Source: Symbiodinium natans (lineage: Eukaryota; Sar; Dinophyceae; Suessiales; Symbiodiniaceae). From it: a DNA stretch of 64,000 nt. Of the stretch, positions 23,139-34,893 are shown piece by piece (position 1 is the first letter of the stretch; every line of letters starts with the position of its first letter). The stretch lies in assembly GCA_905221605.1 (NCBI GenBank), contig CAJNDS010002495.1, forward strand, positions 329,056 through 393,055. The letters run 5' to 3'. The translations under genes were made by a program, and so were the position numbers. The notes below the pieces were generated by a model. It searched no databases, was not told the origin of the DNA, and saw nothing but the letters and a program-made list of their open reading frames with translations.

Positions 23139-23293
23139 GCACAGTTACACGCGCCACGTGCCTTTCTAAAAGATACACGCGACCATGTGGGAATAGCACA
23201 GTTACACGCGTCACGTGCCTCTCTAGAAGATACACACGACCATGTGGGAATAGCACAGTTGCACGCGTCACGTGCCTCTCTGAAAGATACACG
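23139..23293 (+). repeat. 57-bp tandem repeat, 2.7 copies
   Basis: Units start at 23139, 23196 and 23253 with GCACAGTTACACGCG and end with CCATGTGGGAATA. Because 57 is a multiple of three, the frame open from 23001 to 23381 encodes a 19-residue repeat (HASRASLEDTHDHVGIAQL type), and frames on the other strand stay open too. I see no independent evidence that it is translated. No gene is recognised in the rest of 22760-23990. Confidence 0.9.
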
Positions 23294-24031
23294 CTGGTTC
23301 TCGGCTGTACAACGCTTGCATGGCCTACCTCGCGGCATTCGTGCTGCACTTTTCAACATCTCTCGCTCCACTGCATCATGAAGACATCACGTGAGCCATG
23401 CATTCGGAGTGTTTTGGTTCAAGCTTCCTATTCAAGTAGATTTTCGATTCTGCACACTTGAAGTTTTGTGTTGTCTGGATGGTCTGTTAGGCCTCATTCA
23501 ATGCAAGCAGCAAGCCACCCCACTGACCCGTTCGACTTGCCGAGATTTGCCGAGCACCGTGTAGCCAAGATCCCGTTTTACACGTGCTGACTAGTACTTG
23601 GCCCAGAATGGCGGAGACGGCTTTTCTAGTCTTGGCCCCGGGCGTGCGCCACCGTTTTTTGTCTGTCATCTGTGACCTCCAGCAGACCCGTCGTCATATT
23701 GCCAATGCTCAAGACTGAAGACGAAGGCCGCGCTGCCGCTGAGGGAACCTGTAGTTCCACTGAGGCTGGGGGCTTGGCAAAGAGCTTCTGTGACACCGAG
23801 CAGTGACCCACATGCTGCTAGCAATGCCCCACCACACACTTGACCTGTTTGCTGCATCCGGGCTGTAAGCACTGCCTGGCTAGGGATCCAATTGAGCTCT
23901 ATGTAGCTTGAATATACTTCAGTAACTTCAGTGGATTTCTCTTAGAATAGAGCACCAGGTATTTCATGTTGACTGTAAAAGTCAGTGCAGGGAATGGCTT
24001 GCGTGTGTGGACCACTTCCGGCCATAGAGCC

Positions 24032-27000
24032 ATGTTCATCGATTGCCACTGCCACCTGACGTCTGAGCAGTTTCAGGATGACTTGGAGGCAACAATCGTT
24101 GGCACATGTCGAATCTTTTGCTCAGACGCTTGATAGGGATACCTTGTGCTGCAGGAGGTCCTTGCAAGATCGCGAAGAGCTGGGGTCCAAGGTCCATCAG
24201 GGTCATGGTGCAATGTGGGTCGCCTTGCCACCCCAAGCTGTGACCTGAACTCTTAGGCTTCTTAGGTTTGTCTGAAGCGTCTTTGCAGCAGGCATTCTGA
24301 CATGCTCGACTTCGCCCTCGGATATGCTCCATGTGGTTCAACTACGGGAAGAACACCCTGATGATATCTATGCTTGCTTGGGCATCCACCCTTTGGATGA
24401 CAGCGGCTAGGCAGAACTCGGCAAGTTCGATTCTAGTGTTCTTCGATGCAGCAGCAGGGCTGTGGCTGTCACTTTGCAGCCCACAATTTCACAAGCTTCC
24501 TCTTTGTGTTTTCACCTCGTTTCATCTTGTTTCGCAGGTTGCGACATGCGGGCGTGGCAGACTGTGCGTGCTCTGGACAGAAAATATTCCAACCGGAGTG
24601 GTGCTTTTTTGCGTGTCTTGCATGTCTTTGCTATGGTTGCTGTGGTGTTATACTAATGCGAAGACGAATGCGAAATTCAAGAGCCTCCGGCTCATGCCGC
24701 CGCTCGCGGGCTGAGAAATAGGACACCAGCTCGCGATGTTGGTCACGCTCGCGGACAAACAAGAACGGCAGGGCGAATGCTCGCATGGCAGGGCAGTCAC
24801 GCGAGTCAAGCTGCAAGCGACAGAGAGGGGGCGAGGTGTTATGGGATATCCTAACATGGTCCGTCAAAGGGTTCGGAGGTTTTCAGGGCAGGGGACCCAC
24901 GAGAGTTCCCAGAAAGTCCCAAGGAATGCTCACCCAACGAGTTCGCGCGGCCCTCCTGCCCTATATCCCCCCCCCCGTTTTGGGGCTGGAACGGGGAAGA
25001 TGAGGTTCTCCCTTCGAAACCCATGCAACACGCCGCCACAGCGGATACAGTGTGGATACTCGGGACTGTAGGAGAGATGATCATTGCGGAGCATCGGAAG
25101 CATGGACTTGCAGCCCTTGGAGAGTGCCTGGGCATTTGAAACTCGGATTTTTGCCTCCCAAACCGCATCTCAGCATTAGCTCCTTCTCTGGAGGTTGCCG
25201 GGGCTTACAGTGGTGTGTGAATCCCATGAAGACTTGTTGGAGTTGTGTGGCCATGTGGAGCTTGTAGCCTCTTCTAGAACCAGCCCAAAGTTAAATGGTA
25301 CTTTTTTCGTCTGCAATTCAGTTTTTCTTAGTGTTGACACAAGATGTGCCAGGATTGGTTTGGACTTTTCGCGACCGCTTCTGAAGCAGAAAGCAGCAGC
25401 CAGAGGTGCGACGGAGGTGCGAGCGTGCCCGTGTTTGTCGCACCCGGGGAGCTCCATCTAGACCCGTGATAGATCGGTGGGATCCCCACGTACCTGCTTC
25501 CAGTTTTTCTGGTTCTGTTGTCCACGATTGTGTTTTTTTTGACTCCAGCTCCAGGCAATTACAGCACCTTGCCTAGGCATGCAATGCTCGCTTGCACTTC
25601 CGCAGGCTGATGTCCGCAACCGCCAACTCTCTCTTTTCGAGGCTTGCGAGTTGAGCTTGCAGCGTTTGAAAAGCAGCCTTTGCACAGCGATTTGTCGTTT
25701 GGAGGCTCAACTTGATTTGGCCAGGGAGCTTGACTTGCCTGTGAACGTTGCTTGGATGGACTAATGGCGTGTTTTTGCAGTAGCAGCGCTGCGCCATCTT
25801 GAGCCACGACAGGTGCACTCACGCAATGCGGAGAAGGAGGTCCTGAACATCCTCTCCGGTTGCAAAATTCAGGGGGCATCGTGCCTGCAAGAGTCCCATC
25901 CCCCAGTTTTCGACCCCCTGGCCTGAGTGTCGTACAGGTACTAGTCAAGGTACTGGTATCCATGGTAGCAATCGCTAAAGCTGGACTTTCGTGACAGGTC
26001 TTAGATCTTGGAGGCCTGGGTAGGCCAGGGGCATCTCGTAGACCGGCTCGCGTCATGTGGAGCACATCTCCGGCTCGCGCACCCATAGTCAACAAGGTTC
26101 AACAAGAGACGAACGCATGGTGTCTTCAAGCTCCGCAAGAGAACGAGAGAGAAAGAGTGTGTCTCAGCGGGGGGTTCCTCAAGTTTGCAGCAGAAGCAGA
26201 AGCAGAAGCAGAAGCAGAAGCAGAAGCAGAAGCAGAAGCAGAAGCAGAAGCAGAAGCAGAAGCAGAAGCAGAAGCAGAAGCAGAAGAAGAAGAAGAAGAA
26301 GAAGAAGAAGAAGAAGAAGAAGAAGAAGAAGAAGAAGAAGAAGAAGAAGAAGAAGAAGAAGAAGAAGAAGAAGAATAAGAAGAAGAAGAAGAAGAATAAG
26401 AATAGGAATAATAAGGAAGAGTAATAAGAAGAAGAAAAACCGGAGTCCCCCCTAGCCCGACTGCTTGGCCATGCAGAAGAATAATAACAATAAGACAGGG
26501 TGAAGGGGAGAACATGAGGGACCGTGTCGCGTTACTCCTAAGGAGCGCAGAAAGGAACACAAAACAAGAGAAGTGGATCGTCTTGGACTAAGGTGATGCA
26601 TGCTTACAAAGGGCCGGCGGCGTTGGCGCTCCAAGCTGCCAAGTCCGGGCGTTTGTGGTTTTCCTTTCCGCCCTCTCTTGTCTACAAGTGGGAGTACCAG
26701 GCTGGCAGAAGCGGGAGAAGTAAACGAAGTGTCCCATTCTCCTACTTGCTGGCACTAAAAGATGGGCTAAGAGTCCTACAGTGTTGTGCCGCTGTCTTCC
26801 TCGCGATTTGCTGGTGGCTGCTGATCTGGGAAAGGAAGCTGTGAAAGCCTTGCCCTTGGAGTGCCTTCTTTTGGAAACTGACAGCCCGAGCCTTGCTGCT
26901 GCGGGACCCAAGGCGCGGCGTGTTCTCAAGAAGTGTTCGACTCACATGTTCGCGTTCTTTTTTGTGTGGCGGGCGTGGGCAGGCGCGAAACGAACCAGGC

Positions 27001-27189
27001 TTCATTCGGGCAGCTGCGGAGAAGATGGCAGAGCTCAAGGGTGTAACGCTTCAGCAGGCAATGTGCTGATCCGTGCTGTTGACATGCCGAGTGACGCTGG
27101 TGCACCGGCAGGTGGCTGCAGCAACCACGCGCAATGCGGTGCATCTCTTCGGCAAAGCTTCGCCTGGTCTTCAGGAGCTGGCAAGCTGA
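24032..27189 (+). CDS. TatD-family metal-dependent deoxyribonuclease
   Basis: Predicted TatD-like hydrolase: a TIM-barrel, two-metal enzyme family that trims DNA (or RNA) 3' ends. The start ATG at 24032 gives MFIDCHCHLTSEQFQDD with the metal-binding HxH. The following exon segments, in order, are VLARSRRAGVQ (24158-24192), REEHPDDIYACLGIHPLD (24345-24400), VGEMIIAEHRKHGLAALGE (25068-25123), then IGLDFSRPLLK (from 25353) giving the GEIGLDF metal site, EAQLDLARELDLPVN (to 25746), VHSRNAEKEVLNILSG (from 25813) with the catalytic His, MHAYKGPAALALQAAKSG (from 26593), EAVKALPLECLLLETDSP (to 26912) with the ETDSP metal site, RNEPGFIRAAAEKMAELKGV (26983-27057) and VAAATTRNAVHLFGKASPGL (27112-27189, TGA). 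Fitted introns are 25124-25352 (GT), 25747-25812 (GT), 26913-26982 (GC) and 27058-27111 (GC). All key residues are present. Confidence 0.9.
26188..26425 (+). repeat. CAGAAG hexanucleotide and GAA trinucleotide microsatellite
   Basis: About 16 copies of CAGAAG (26188-26283) run directly into about 30 GAA/AAG triplets (to about 26374), then interrupted GAA with AAT. It sits between the VHSRNAEKEVLNIL and MHAYKG exons of the TatD gene, so it is intronic. The Glu-, Ser- and Lys-rich ORFs over it are artefacts. Confidence 0.95.
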
Positions 27190-28130
27190 CTCCTGCTTGA
27201 AAGAATCGCATGAATCGCACGGTCTCTTCGCCGGAGGCATGCTGCATGACGGCGCCGCCCAGCAATCCGACGGGGAAAACCTCACGATGGCGCAGGGATG
27301 TCAAGGAAAAGTACAGGGCTCGCTCAAAGATGATGTGGTTGCGGTTTGGAAGAAGGGTGTTACTGTTTCAGCCGAAGTCAGATTCATGCGTACAGGCAGG
27401 GGGAGCGCAGACAAGACTTTCAGAATTCATCAGAATTTCATGAGCAGGACAACGAGGGCAATGTGCCGACATCAGATGCTCCTCCTGCACAGACTTTTGC
27501 TCCCCAGGAGTCTGAGCTGCAGCCTTATGGCATCCGTTCTCATCTAGAATCTCTGGACATGTTTCATATGTGTTCTGAACAAAAAGAGACAATACTCAAA
27601 GATCCAGTATTAGTATACAACCTATGAATATAAGCATCTTGCAATGTTAGTTGATAAAGTAGATGATACATACAATGCTCTAAGTTTCAGGAAAGGGATG
27701 TAACGTAACCGTAACATAACCATAATCAAAAATGAAATGAAACAACTTCAAACGTAAATACGAATAACCATTATCAGATTAAAGATGATACTATTCGAGA
27801 TGAAGCAACAATTTCAAAAAAGGTTGGTTGCGATCCCAGTGATAGTTGTATTGCACATACATGTCATCATGTTCAAATGTTAGAGTCTACTAGTGATTTG
27901 CGAAGTCTTAGCGTAGATAGACTACATACAGTTTCATTGCTTTCAATTTGCAATCTCCAAAGACACAGATCAGGACCGCTCAAGTCAGCGCTGGACGCGC
28001 AGAAGTCGAGGTGCTGAGACACACACAATGGATCCGACTCTTTGCTCCTCTGCTTTCGGATCCGCGCGTTGTTCTTGATTTACGATGTGTGGTCCGGGTG
28101 AGCACCACGAGGATGTCCAGGAAACACCTC
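27190..28130. other. Intergenic, partly AT-rich
   Basis: From 27600 to 27960 the sequence is AT-rich with scattered CGTAACCGTAACATAACC-like runs. A + frame at 27134-27547 overlaps the TatD end and has no recognisable domain. No gene is called. Confidence 0.45.
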
Positions 28131-28134
28131 GGTG

Positions 28135-28742
28135 TCAGCCACATTTGCAATGCTGTGGGCCATTCCAGAAGACTTCGACATCGTCGTGGAAAGCAGAACC
28201 AATACCACATCCACAGCGAGGGCAGACATCGTAAGGGAGGTGTTCCTTGCGGATATGAACCTGCTGCACAATGGTGTTTTCCTGGTCAGATACCGACTTG
28301 ATTACCTCAGGCAAGCGACCAGTCTCAGCTTCGAACATGTTTCGTTGTCGTCGAAAGCGGCCAACTGAGCCATCTTGAGCTGGTGCTGCCTCAGCGGTTT
28401 GAAGCTTGCCGAGCTCCCGGTGGGCAAGCTTTCCTTTTCCTGGTGCCTCTTCCAGGCTGTGATGCCCTCCATTTCACTGGATCCATCATGCGCGATCGCC
28501 TTGAAGATGAAGGCACAACCTGCTTGGCCGAATCGGCCGGAAGCCGTGCTCAGAACACCGCACTTGTGAGGGCCAGCTTCACGTATGCATCCAAGACAGG
28601 TTCCACACTTGAGGATGAGGGGCACGCAGGTATGGCACCGACATTTAAGCCACTTGAGGCGGCCAGCAGCTTTGGAGATTTCGTCTTCGCCACGCCGAAG
28701 TGACTCTTCGATCTTCACCAGCACCAAATCTTTCGCAGCCAC
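28135..28742 (-). CDS. Cys-rich, zinc-ribbon-like protein, partial
   Basis: Two overlapping - strand frames look coding. The upstream one (28742 down to about 28340) reads LRRGEDEISKAAGRLKWLKC then RCHTCVPLILKCGTCLGCIR, GPHKCGVLST and LRQHQLKMAQLAAFDDNETC. The downstream one (28338 to 28135) reads SVSDQENTIVQQVHIRKEHL then PYDVCPRCGCGIGSAFHDD and QHCKCG. The paired C-x2-C and C-x-C clusters suggest zinc binding. The frame change near 28310-28340 implies an intron or that the two are separate exons. Possible further exons lie upstream at 28930-29220 on the same strand (SLRKKGPEGPCFSDLLFRFI). The family is not recognised. This is one of the few genes on the - strand. Confidence 0.5.
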
Positions 28743-29073
28743 CAGCTTCGCACTGAAGAAGCGAAGTTGCCGAACGCGGGATGGAAGCAGCTGAATAGCG
28801 ATGCGCTCCTATCCATGGCAGCAGCACTGAGATGCACCGGGGTGAAAAAATGCAGTTTCTGTCCGTGATTCGGGCACAAGGACCAGCAAGCGCCACTAAC
28901 TTTTTTTGACCGGGCCAAGCAAGAGGTACTTAGAGGCATTTCAAAGCACAACAGCTTTGCCAAGGCATCTCGCTGAGCCTCGGCGAGTTCAGTCCGTCCG
29001 CTTCTGAGATGAAGCGAAAGAGAAGATCAGAGAAGCAAGGGCCCTCAGGACCTTTTTTGCGAAGAGACATGCC

Positions 29074-29496
29074 ATGGTGAACGGATGTGAAAGGCATGAA
29101 AGTGTCACCTTCAGAGACACCTGTTTTCCCTTCACTGGACAAGCGCGAGCTCAGTGTCGTTGCTTGGACAATGACATTGTCAAGCCATATCGTCGATCTT
29201 TCCAGGCTGTTGAGCTTCATAAGCTATATTCTACGTGCTACTGTATACTTTCCAAGCTTCACAAGCAACAGTTTCCGGAATTCGGAAGCTATGTTTTCCG
29301 AAGCGTGCTTAACGAGGCAGGCACAGGACGACCTCAAGGGTGTGCTGCGGTGACCGCCCTGACGCTCGCGGTAGCGCAGAAGGCCCCAAGCAGCGGTCTC
29401 TTCAGGGGCTCTGAGGGTCCGAGGGCTTCCTCAGCATCCTCAGCATCCTTGAGAGGTGAAAGGGCGCGGACGATGTGTTCTCAGAGCTGCCCCTAG
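29074..29496 (+). CDS. Unidentified ORF
   Basis: A 140-codon + frame contains CLDNDIVKPYRRSFQAVELH then KLYSTCYCILSKLHKQQFPE and FGSYVFRSVLNEAG, which looks plausibly coding. It overlaps a competing - strand frame, so only one of the two can be real. No family is recognised. Confidence 0.3.
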   Translation: MVNGCERHESVTFRDTCFPFTGQARAQCRCLDNDIVKPYRRSFQAVELHKLYSTCYCILSKLHKQQFPEFGSYVFRSVLNEAGTGRPQGCAAVTALTLAVAQKAPSSGLFRGSEGPRASSASSASLRGERARTMCSQSCP

Positions 29497-29499
29497 GCA

Positions 29500-30900
29500 G
29501 ACTGCCCAGTGTAAGTTCAGCCAGGCACTAGTAGATCGCTGTGTTGCATGCATGCAGGATTCTGTTGCGAATCGCAGGAATGTGCTGCTCTGCAGCATAG
29601 TTCTCGGCTTCATCCAACCCACCCTCCCTGCGGACGTTTTTCCTGTGACAGGGACGAATATCGCCAGTCTTTGGAGGGTTCCTGTGCTGCCCAAAAGGAG
29701 GTCGCCCGGCCCGCAGGTTGGGAAAAGTCCAGGCGTTCTGTGCCCCCTCCGAACCACAACTGACACATCAACAACAGGCCTCATGAACAAGTTGTTCTGA
29801 AACAATGAAGCTTCCATGCGCGCGCAAGTGCAGGTTCACAGCGCGGCCACTATCATGCAGACGCAAATCCTGTGTGATGTGACCACTGGCAAGCAGCCTT
29901 TTGAATGAACTGTGCGTCTTCCACCGCGAGGTTTGCGCCTGAGCCACCGCGGAAGGAAGCCATGGGATGAGCTGCCAGCTGCCCAGTTTGTCTTTGGGAA
30001 CGTTTTGCGGTAGTTGCAGGAGGACGACATTATCGTGTCGGGTGCACCGTCGAAACTGGCGAAGAGGAAGGTCCCCCGCTGGGAGCACACCTCAGCAATA
30101 GAACATCGACTTAGCACTCGACTTGGTATGTGACAGCTGCTAGAACGCTTAGCATCTCGAGTTCTACCTCAGGCGCCTGATGGAGGTTCCGATCCACTGG
30201 TGGCAGACAGAGGCCTGGACCTCCAAGTATCCGAAGTATCCGAAGTATCCGAAGTATCCGCTTCTTAACTCGGGTTCTGGCCCAATAACTCAATTAGCCC
30301 ACAAGTGGCCCAGCGTTACAGCGGGCGCGTGTCCGCCTTGGCCGGGATACTTCTCAAGCCCTCCTAGAGTGCCGAAAAGTGCAACACACCAGAGGGCACC
30401 AAGAGAATCCGTAAGGCGCTTTCACAGCTGTTTGGAACCGGGGCTTTCCAAGGGTCCAACCGCTCAAGCCGAAAAAGGCTCCGAATCTGTGAGACCTCCT
30501 GCTCCGCCTTCCGCAAACTTTCAGATGCAGAATGGCTTCCAGACGCGTCCAAGAGATTTTGTGCGTTTTTTGCTTCCCCTCTCCTAGAATCTTGAAACGT
30601 TTGGAGCTGTATTCTCTAAATCGACTTGTCGGCTGATCGGCTTGGCGGGTATGCGTTCAAGCTGCCAGGCAGGGGCGGCGAGCTGGATCTCATCTCAGAG
30701 GAGCGGACTGGTGTGCTATACACTTGGACTAGTTGAAAAAACTTCGGCTTTGTGTCTGCTTTGGGCTGGGAGCACTCAGCACATCGATGCTTGTACGCCA
30801 GGAGGTATATCCAGGCAATGGCCGGTAAGAGCCCCGGCTGCCTTGCAAACTTTGCATGGACCCAACCTGGAAGTGGCCGAGCCAAGACGGGAAATGTGAC
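29500..30900. other. No gene recognised; contains 9-bp repeat
   Basis: Short frames on both strands, none convincing. At 30225-30260 there are four copies of AAGTATCCG in a row. A stretch at 29650-29760 (RDEYRQSLEGSCAAQKEVAR) might be an exon but stands alone. Confidence 0.5.
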
Positions 30901-31062
30901 GGGAAGGTTGCCTTCAGTCTTCAGCCCATTGTGACCCCTTGTGTGGACGCTGCGCGTTGAGTGCAGCAAGGTGCTATCGCGTGGTGTATGACTTGGGCAT
31001 AGGCAACAGTGTGGCATGTTACGGAGTGTTCTGTGGTGTTGCCGTAGTGCATGTAGAGGTGT

Positions 31063-31560
31063 GGGGTTGTGAGTTGGCCTGGCAGCCAGGCATTCGAAAA
31101 GAACCCAATATCGGAGCAAAGCGTACCGGTGAAGATCTCCTGGCTGGCGAATGCTTCGAGATCAAGCAAGAGGCTGTTTGGGGGATTCTTATGGCATGCC
31201 AGGTCTGCGGGCTCATGGTGATATTTGAGGCAGTGAGTACAGTGGTAAACCTTCCCTATCCATCCCTAGTTTTAAGGCCGGGGTGTCAGTACAACCCCTG
31301 AATATCTACGTGCAGGCTCTGAGGCTGACTGGAAGAGTGTATGAACTAACCATCATGACAAAGGGTGACAACGACTGCCTTGGAGTTGTCCAGACTCAGA
31401 GATGCGACTGCCGCCGCTGCTGCAAGATACGCCGTGCTGGACGGCGGTACTTTGAGCTGATCGATGGGAGGGGCTGGGTCTTCGACTGGTGTGGCCGTCC
31501 TGCTTCAGCTACTACATACTACAACATGCTACGCTACGGGCAGAGAGTCGCAGGCTCATA
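31063..31560 (+). CDS. SH3-like repeat domain, two exons ('RTGEDL...DGRGWVF')
   Basis: The first segment (about 31075-31170) reads GIRKEPNIGAKRTGEDLLAG then ECFEIKQEA. The second (about 31436-31530) reads GRRYFELIDGRGWVFDWCGR. Together they give the pattern GIRxxPxxxxxRTGxxLxxGExFEx...YxxLxDGRGWVFD, which I recall as a recurrent dinoflagellate module resembling bacterial SH3 domains. The name and function are not known to me. A second copy of the same pattern occurs at 35840-36130. The segment between the two exons would be an intron of about 270 bp. The rest of the protein is not identified. A run of 17 G follows at 31640. Confidence 0.5.
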
Positions 31561-32249
31561 GACGCAGCTCTTTGAAACGCGACAGGACCGAAGTGGATGG
31601 TGAGCGAGTCGAGCTTTTGGAGCTGCCTTGCTGCTGTTTGGGGGGGGGGGGGGGGGCAGGGGCTGCTGTTGGGCTCAGTGAGTTCATCTCCAAAGATCAG
31701 CCCTCGGCTCTGGTTTTCTCGCCAAGGCTCGCCGCCCAGCTCTACACCGATTCTCGGCGGACATACGTCGTCACTGTAGGCTTCGTCGACGTCCTTCCAT
31801 GTGACAACTTTGCACCGCAAAGATCTACCATGAACTACCTTAATGCGACTGCTTCGGCCCTGGACACAGGGCTGTTGAGTTGTCGCAGCTTTTTTAAAGG
31901 TTAAACCGCGCTGGAGTACGCACTGCGATTGGGGCTTTTCCTGCCGAACATACCTTGGGTGATAGCCTTTGGTGATGCCATTTGGTGATAAGATTCAGTG
32001 ATGATTTTCCGTAGAACCAGTCGGTGACGACGATCGCAGATGGTCTTATCAATATATGTCATCTGGCTTGGTTGTCATATACAATGTTTTGTAGCAGAAA
32101 GCCTTGTCTTGCTAATGCATTCTGCGTTTTGTACTGCATGTGTTCGTGATTGTTCTCTCTTTGGCAAAACACTGAAAGCAAGAGCTTGAAAAAAACAACC
32201 TTTGTAGTTAATTGTTCTGGCTTCTGGGGTTCGTCAGCCCTCTGTCCAG

Positions 32250-33175
32250 ACAACAAACTCTGGATTTAATTGTTTTGTAAGGGTGTAGGAAGGAGACCAA
32301 AACCTCTAGAGTTAACTGTCGGTCTTGTTCCGAGCCCTATCCGAACAATTAACTCTGGATTTGATTGTTTCCTTGGGGTCCTTAGAGGGGGAATGGGCTT
32401 TGAGCCCGAAACTTGCCAAATCCATGATTTCCAACCCCCCCCCCCCCCCCTTCTCAGCTCCAGAAGGGGGTGTTGGGAATGGGTGCTTTTAGACAAAATC
32501 TCACCCAACCCATGGTGGTCGGTGGTTGGGAATGGGAGTTCTAGCTCAATCCCCTCTAGCTCAATCCCCTCTCGGGCTCCAAAAAAGGGTGGCTGGGAAT
32601 GTTTAAGCCCGATGCTCGCCATATCCATGATTTCCAACCGTTTTCGGGCTCCAAAACGGGTAGTTGGGAACGGAGTTTTCGCCCGAAACTTGCCAAATCC
32701 ATGAACGGCTCATTGTTTTCCGAAGCACCGAACACAATTAAATCTGCATGAAATTGTTTTGAAGACCCGAGATTTCTATTCGAACTCTTTGTTGACGACC
32801 GGAGATGTGGAACTGAAACGAAGTACCGATAGCTTGTTACTTTACGAAGCGAGGTACCGATGGCTTATATAATCTTTTCCCGAGCGCCGAAAAACAATTG
32901 AATTTGGAGTTAACTTTTTTGACGACTGGAGATGTGGAACCGAAACGAAGTACCGACAGCTTGCTACTTTCCAGAGCACCGACAAAACAGTTAAATCCGG
33001 AGTTAATTGTTTTCGAAGATCTAAGGCAGACAAACAATTAAATCTAGATTTCTATTTGCTTCAGCAAACCAAGCATGTGCCTGCAAGAATTAACTCTGGA
33101 TTTACTGTTTCTCGGGTCCTGGGTTTCGGACCCTGCTCCTGGCGGACAATTATCTCCGGATTTAATTCTTTTAAA
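32250..33175. repeat. Composite repeat array with near-palindromic AT elements
   Basis: Two repeat types are interleaved. First, about ten copies of a near-palindromic 24-28-bp element like AACAATTAACTCCGGATTTA with arm ATTGTT occur in both orientations, for example at about 32256, 32342, 32736, 32893, 32985, 33035, 33089 and 33145. Second, a 127-bp spaced block (GACGACCGGAGATGTGGAAC at 32794 and 32921) and a GCCCGAAACTTGCCAAATCC block (about 32408 and 32683, with a diverged copy near 32609) are present. Frames here are not coding. Confidence 0.75.
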
Positions 33176-33189
33176 CTCTTGTTCTCAAT

Positions 33190-34030
33190 CGGTGCAACAA
33201 TGGCTTGCCTCATCGGGCCTGCCTGACCAGCTGGAATCCGTCAGCTCGTCACTCGACGGTAGATCCAAGACGTGCCAAAGACCAAAGCCCGACAGCCATA
33301 CCTGAGGTAGCTTTCCCCGATGGAGTGAATGGCATTGCCTGGAGCAGCTCAGCATGCGAAGTAGTTTGTTTTTTCCCACCGTTGGCGAATTCTTGCTTGT
33401 CGGGCGCTAGGGTTGTCCAAAGTGCTGTCGGAATGCATTCAGTATGTCAGAGACGGCCCGATTGATGTGCGTGGCATCGCAAGACAGGACGCTCATTGTA
33501 GCGCCTTTCTCTGAGGCTCCGATGCGACAATGCGATTTTCCACAGTCAATGGCTTCACGAATGAGGCCTGCGCTGGCCAGCACCTTGCAAGGCAGTAATG
33601 CCCAGCTGTGGCTTGGCTTGGAGTGGCTTGGGTGTCCGCCAGGTAGAAGCAACAAATCTTGCACAGGCGGGGGGTCCTGAGCGATTGTACTTCATGCGCG
33701 ATGCATCGAAGTTCGGGAGGCAGGAATTCGTACCGGCGATGTTCTGGTCATGATTGACCAGGATGGCGGGCCTGGGTGCAGACGTCTGCTTTCTGCTTCG
33801 CTTGATGCACTTTATTGTCTTTGTTTAGTTCAATCCGCCACTGTTGTGTTGACCAATGCTGCTTGGGGGGGCTGCTGGCAGTCTGGTGATACCTGCTGCA
33901 GTACGCAAGAAAACGAAGCAGAGACTCTATAAAATGGAGGAAAACAGCTGACTTTGAGTCTTGAAAGGAGACAACGGCCCGCGACATCAAATCTGGTCAG
34001 CTTAGCAACAGGGGCGGGCGTGGACGTGCG
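33190..34030. other. No gene recognised
   Basis: Short frames on both strands only. Nothing can be supported. Confidence 0.45.
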
Positions 34031-34047
34031 GGGGTTCGTCCCCCATG

Positions 34048-34184
34048 CCCCATGAAAGAAAGAAAACAAGAAGGAAAGAAGGAAAGAAAGAAAGCAAGAA
34101 GGAAAGAAAGAAAGCAAGAAAGAAAAGGAAGGAAAAAGAAATAAAGAAACAAAGAGAGGCATAGAGAGAGAGAGAGAGAGGGAG
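34048..34184 (+). repeat. Purine-rich GAAA/AAGG and AG repeat
   Basis: Tandem variants of GAAAGAAAGAAGGAAAG run from 34048 to about 34160, followed by about nine AG dinucleotides (34163-34182). The - strand Phe/Leu/Ser-rich frame across it is an artefact. Confidence 0.9.
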
Positions 34185-34893
34185 ATCTGGAGAAGGCGAA
34201 CTGAGACAGACCCCGCTGAAGGTTCAGGTTTTACTTTTGCAAAGACTTGGGGCAACTTCTGAGAGGCGTTCGCACGTCACCCAAACCCACAACGGGAGGC
34301 TTTCACTCGGACCGAAGCGGGGGGCATCCTCGCTGGTTAGAAGTAGAAGAGATCGAGAGATCCACTGTAACACAGTCTCCGTTGGCTCCAGGGTTTCGGG
34401 TACTCCATGGGATCCTGCAACGCATGGCTTGGGGCGGCCTCTTGCAATGGGGGGAGGTTGGGTGCGCAGAAGGAAAGATGCCCCTGTAGAAAGGGCAGGG
34501 TTTCACTCCCGAACCCCTACCAAGACAAGGGGGAGAGAGCTGGGGCCTTGACAGGGGGAGCTGACCTGAATCCTTCCCTGCGCTGCGCTTGCGAGGCTTG
34601 TTTCGTAGGGCTGTAAGGTACCCCCCTGTTCAGGAACTCAAAGTTGCTTGAGCATGGTGGGGGGGCCCCAAAACAGGTTTTTTCCTGAGCCGAGGGAACT
34701 GAAAGTGCTGTGTCTCTGTAGAAAGTTCCAGCAACGAAGTCAAAACCTCACATGAAAGTAAGAAGCTCCAAGATGTTTCTGCCCAGTTTCGGCTTCGCAG
34801 TGCAGATCCCGTCCTGTTCTGGTTGCCTCAACCTGTCGGTGCTGTGCAATTCAGTTCTGGGCCACGACGGGCCCCCCAGTTTGTGATCCCTCC

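Noticed and set aside
26055-26560. Poly-Glu, poly-Lys, Arg/Ser and poly-Ser ORFs
   Set aside because: All frames are products of the CAGAAG/GAA microsatellite inside the TatD intron.
33830-34255. Phe/Leu/Ser-rich minus-strand ORF resembling a membrane protein
   Set aside because: It is the reverse of a GAAAG purine repeat.
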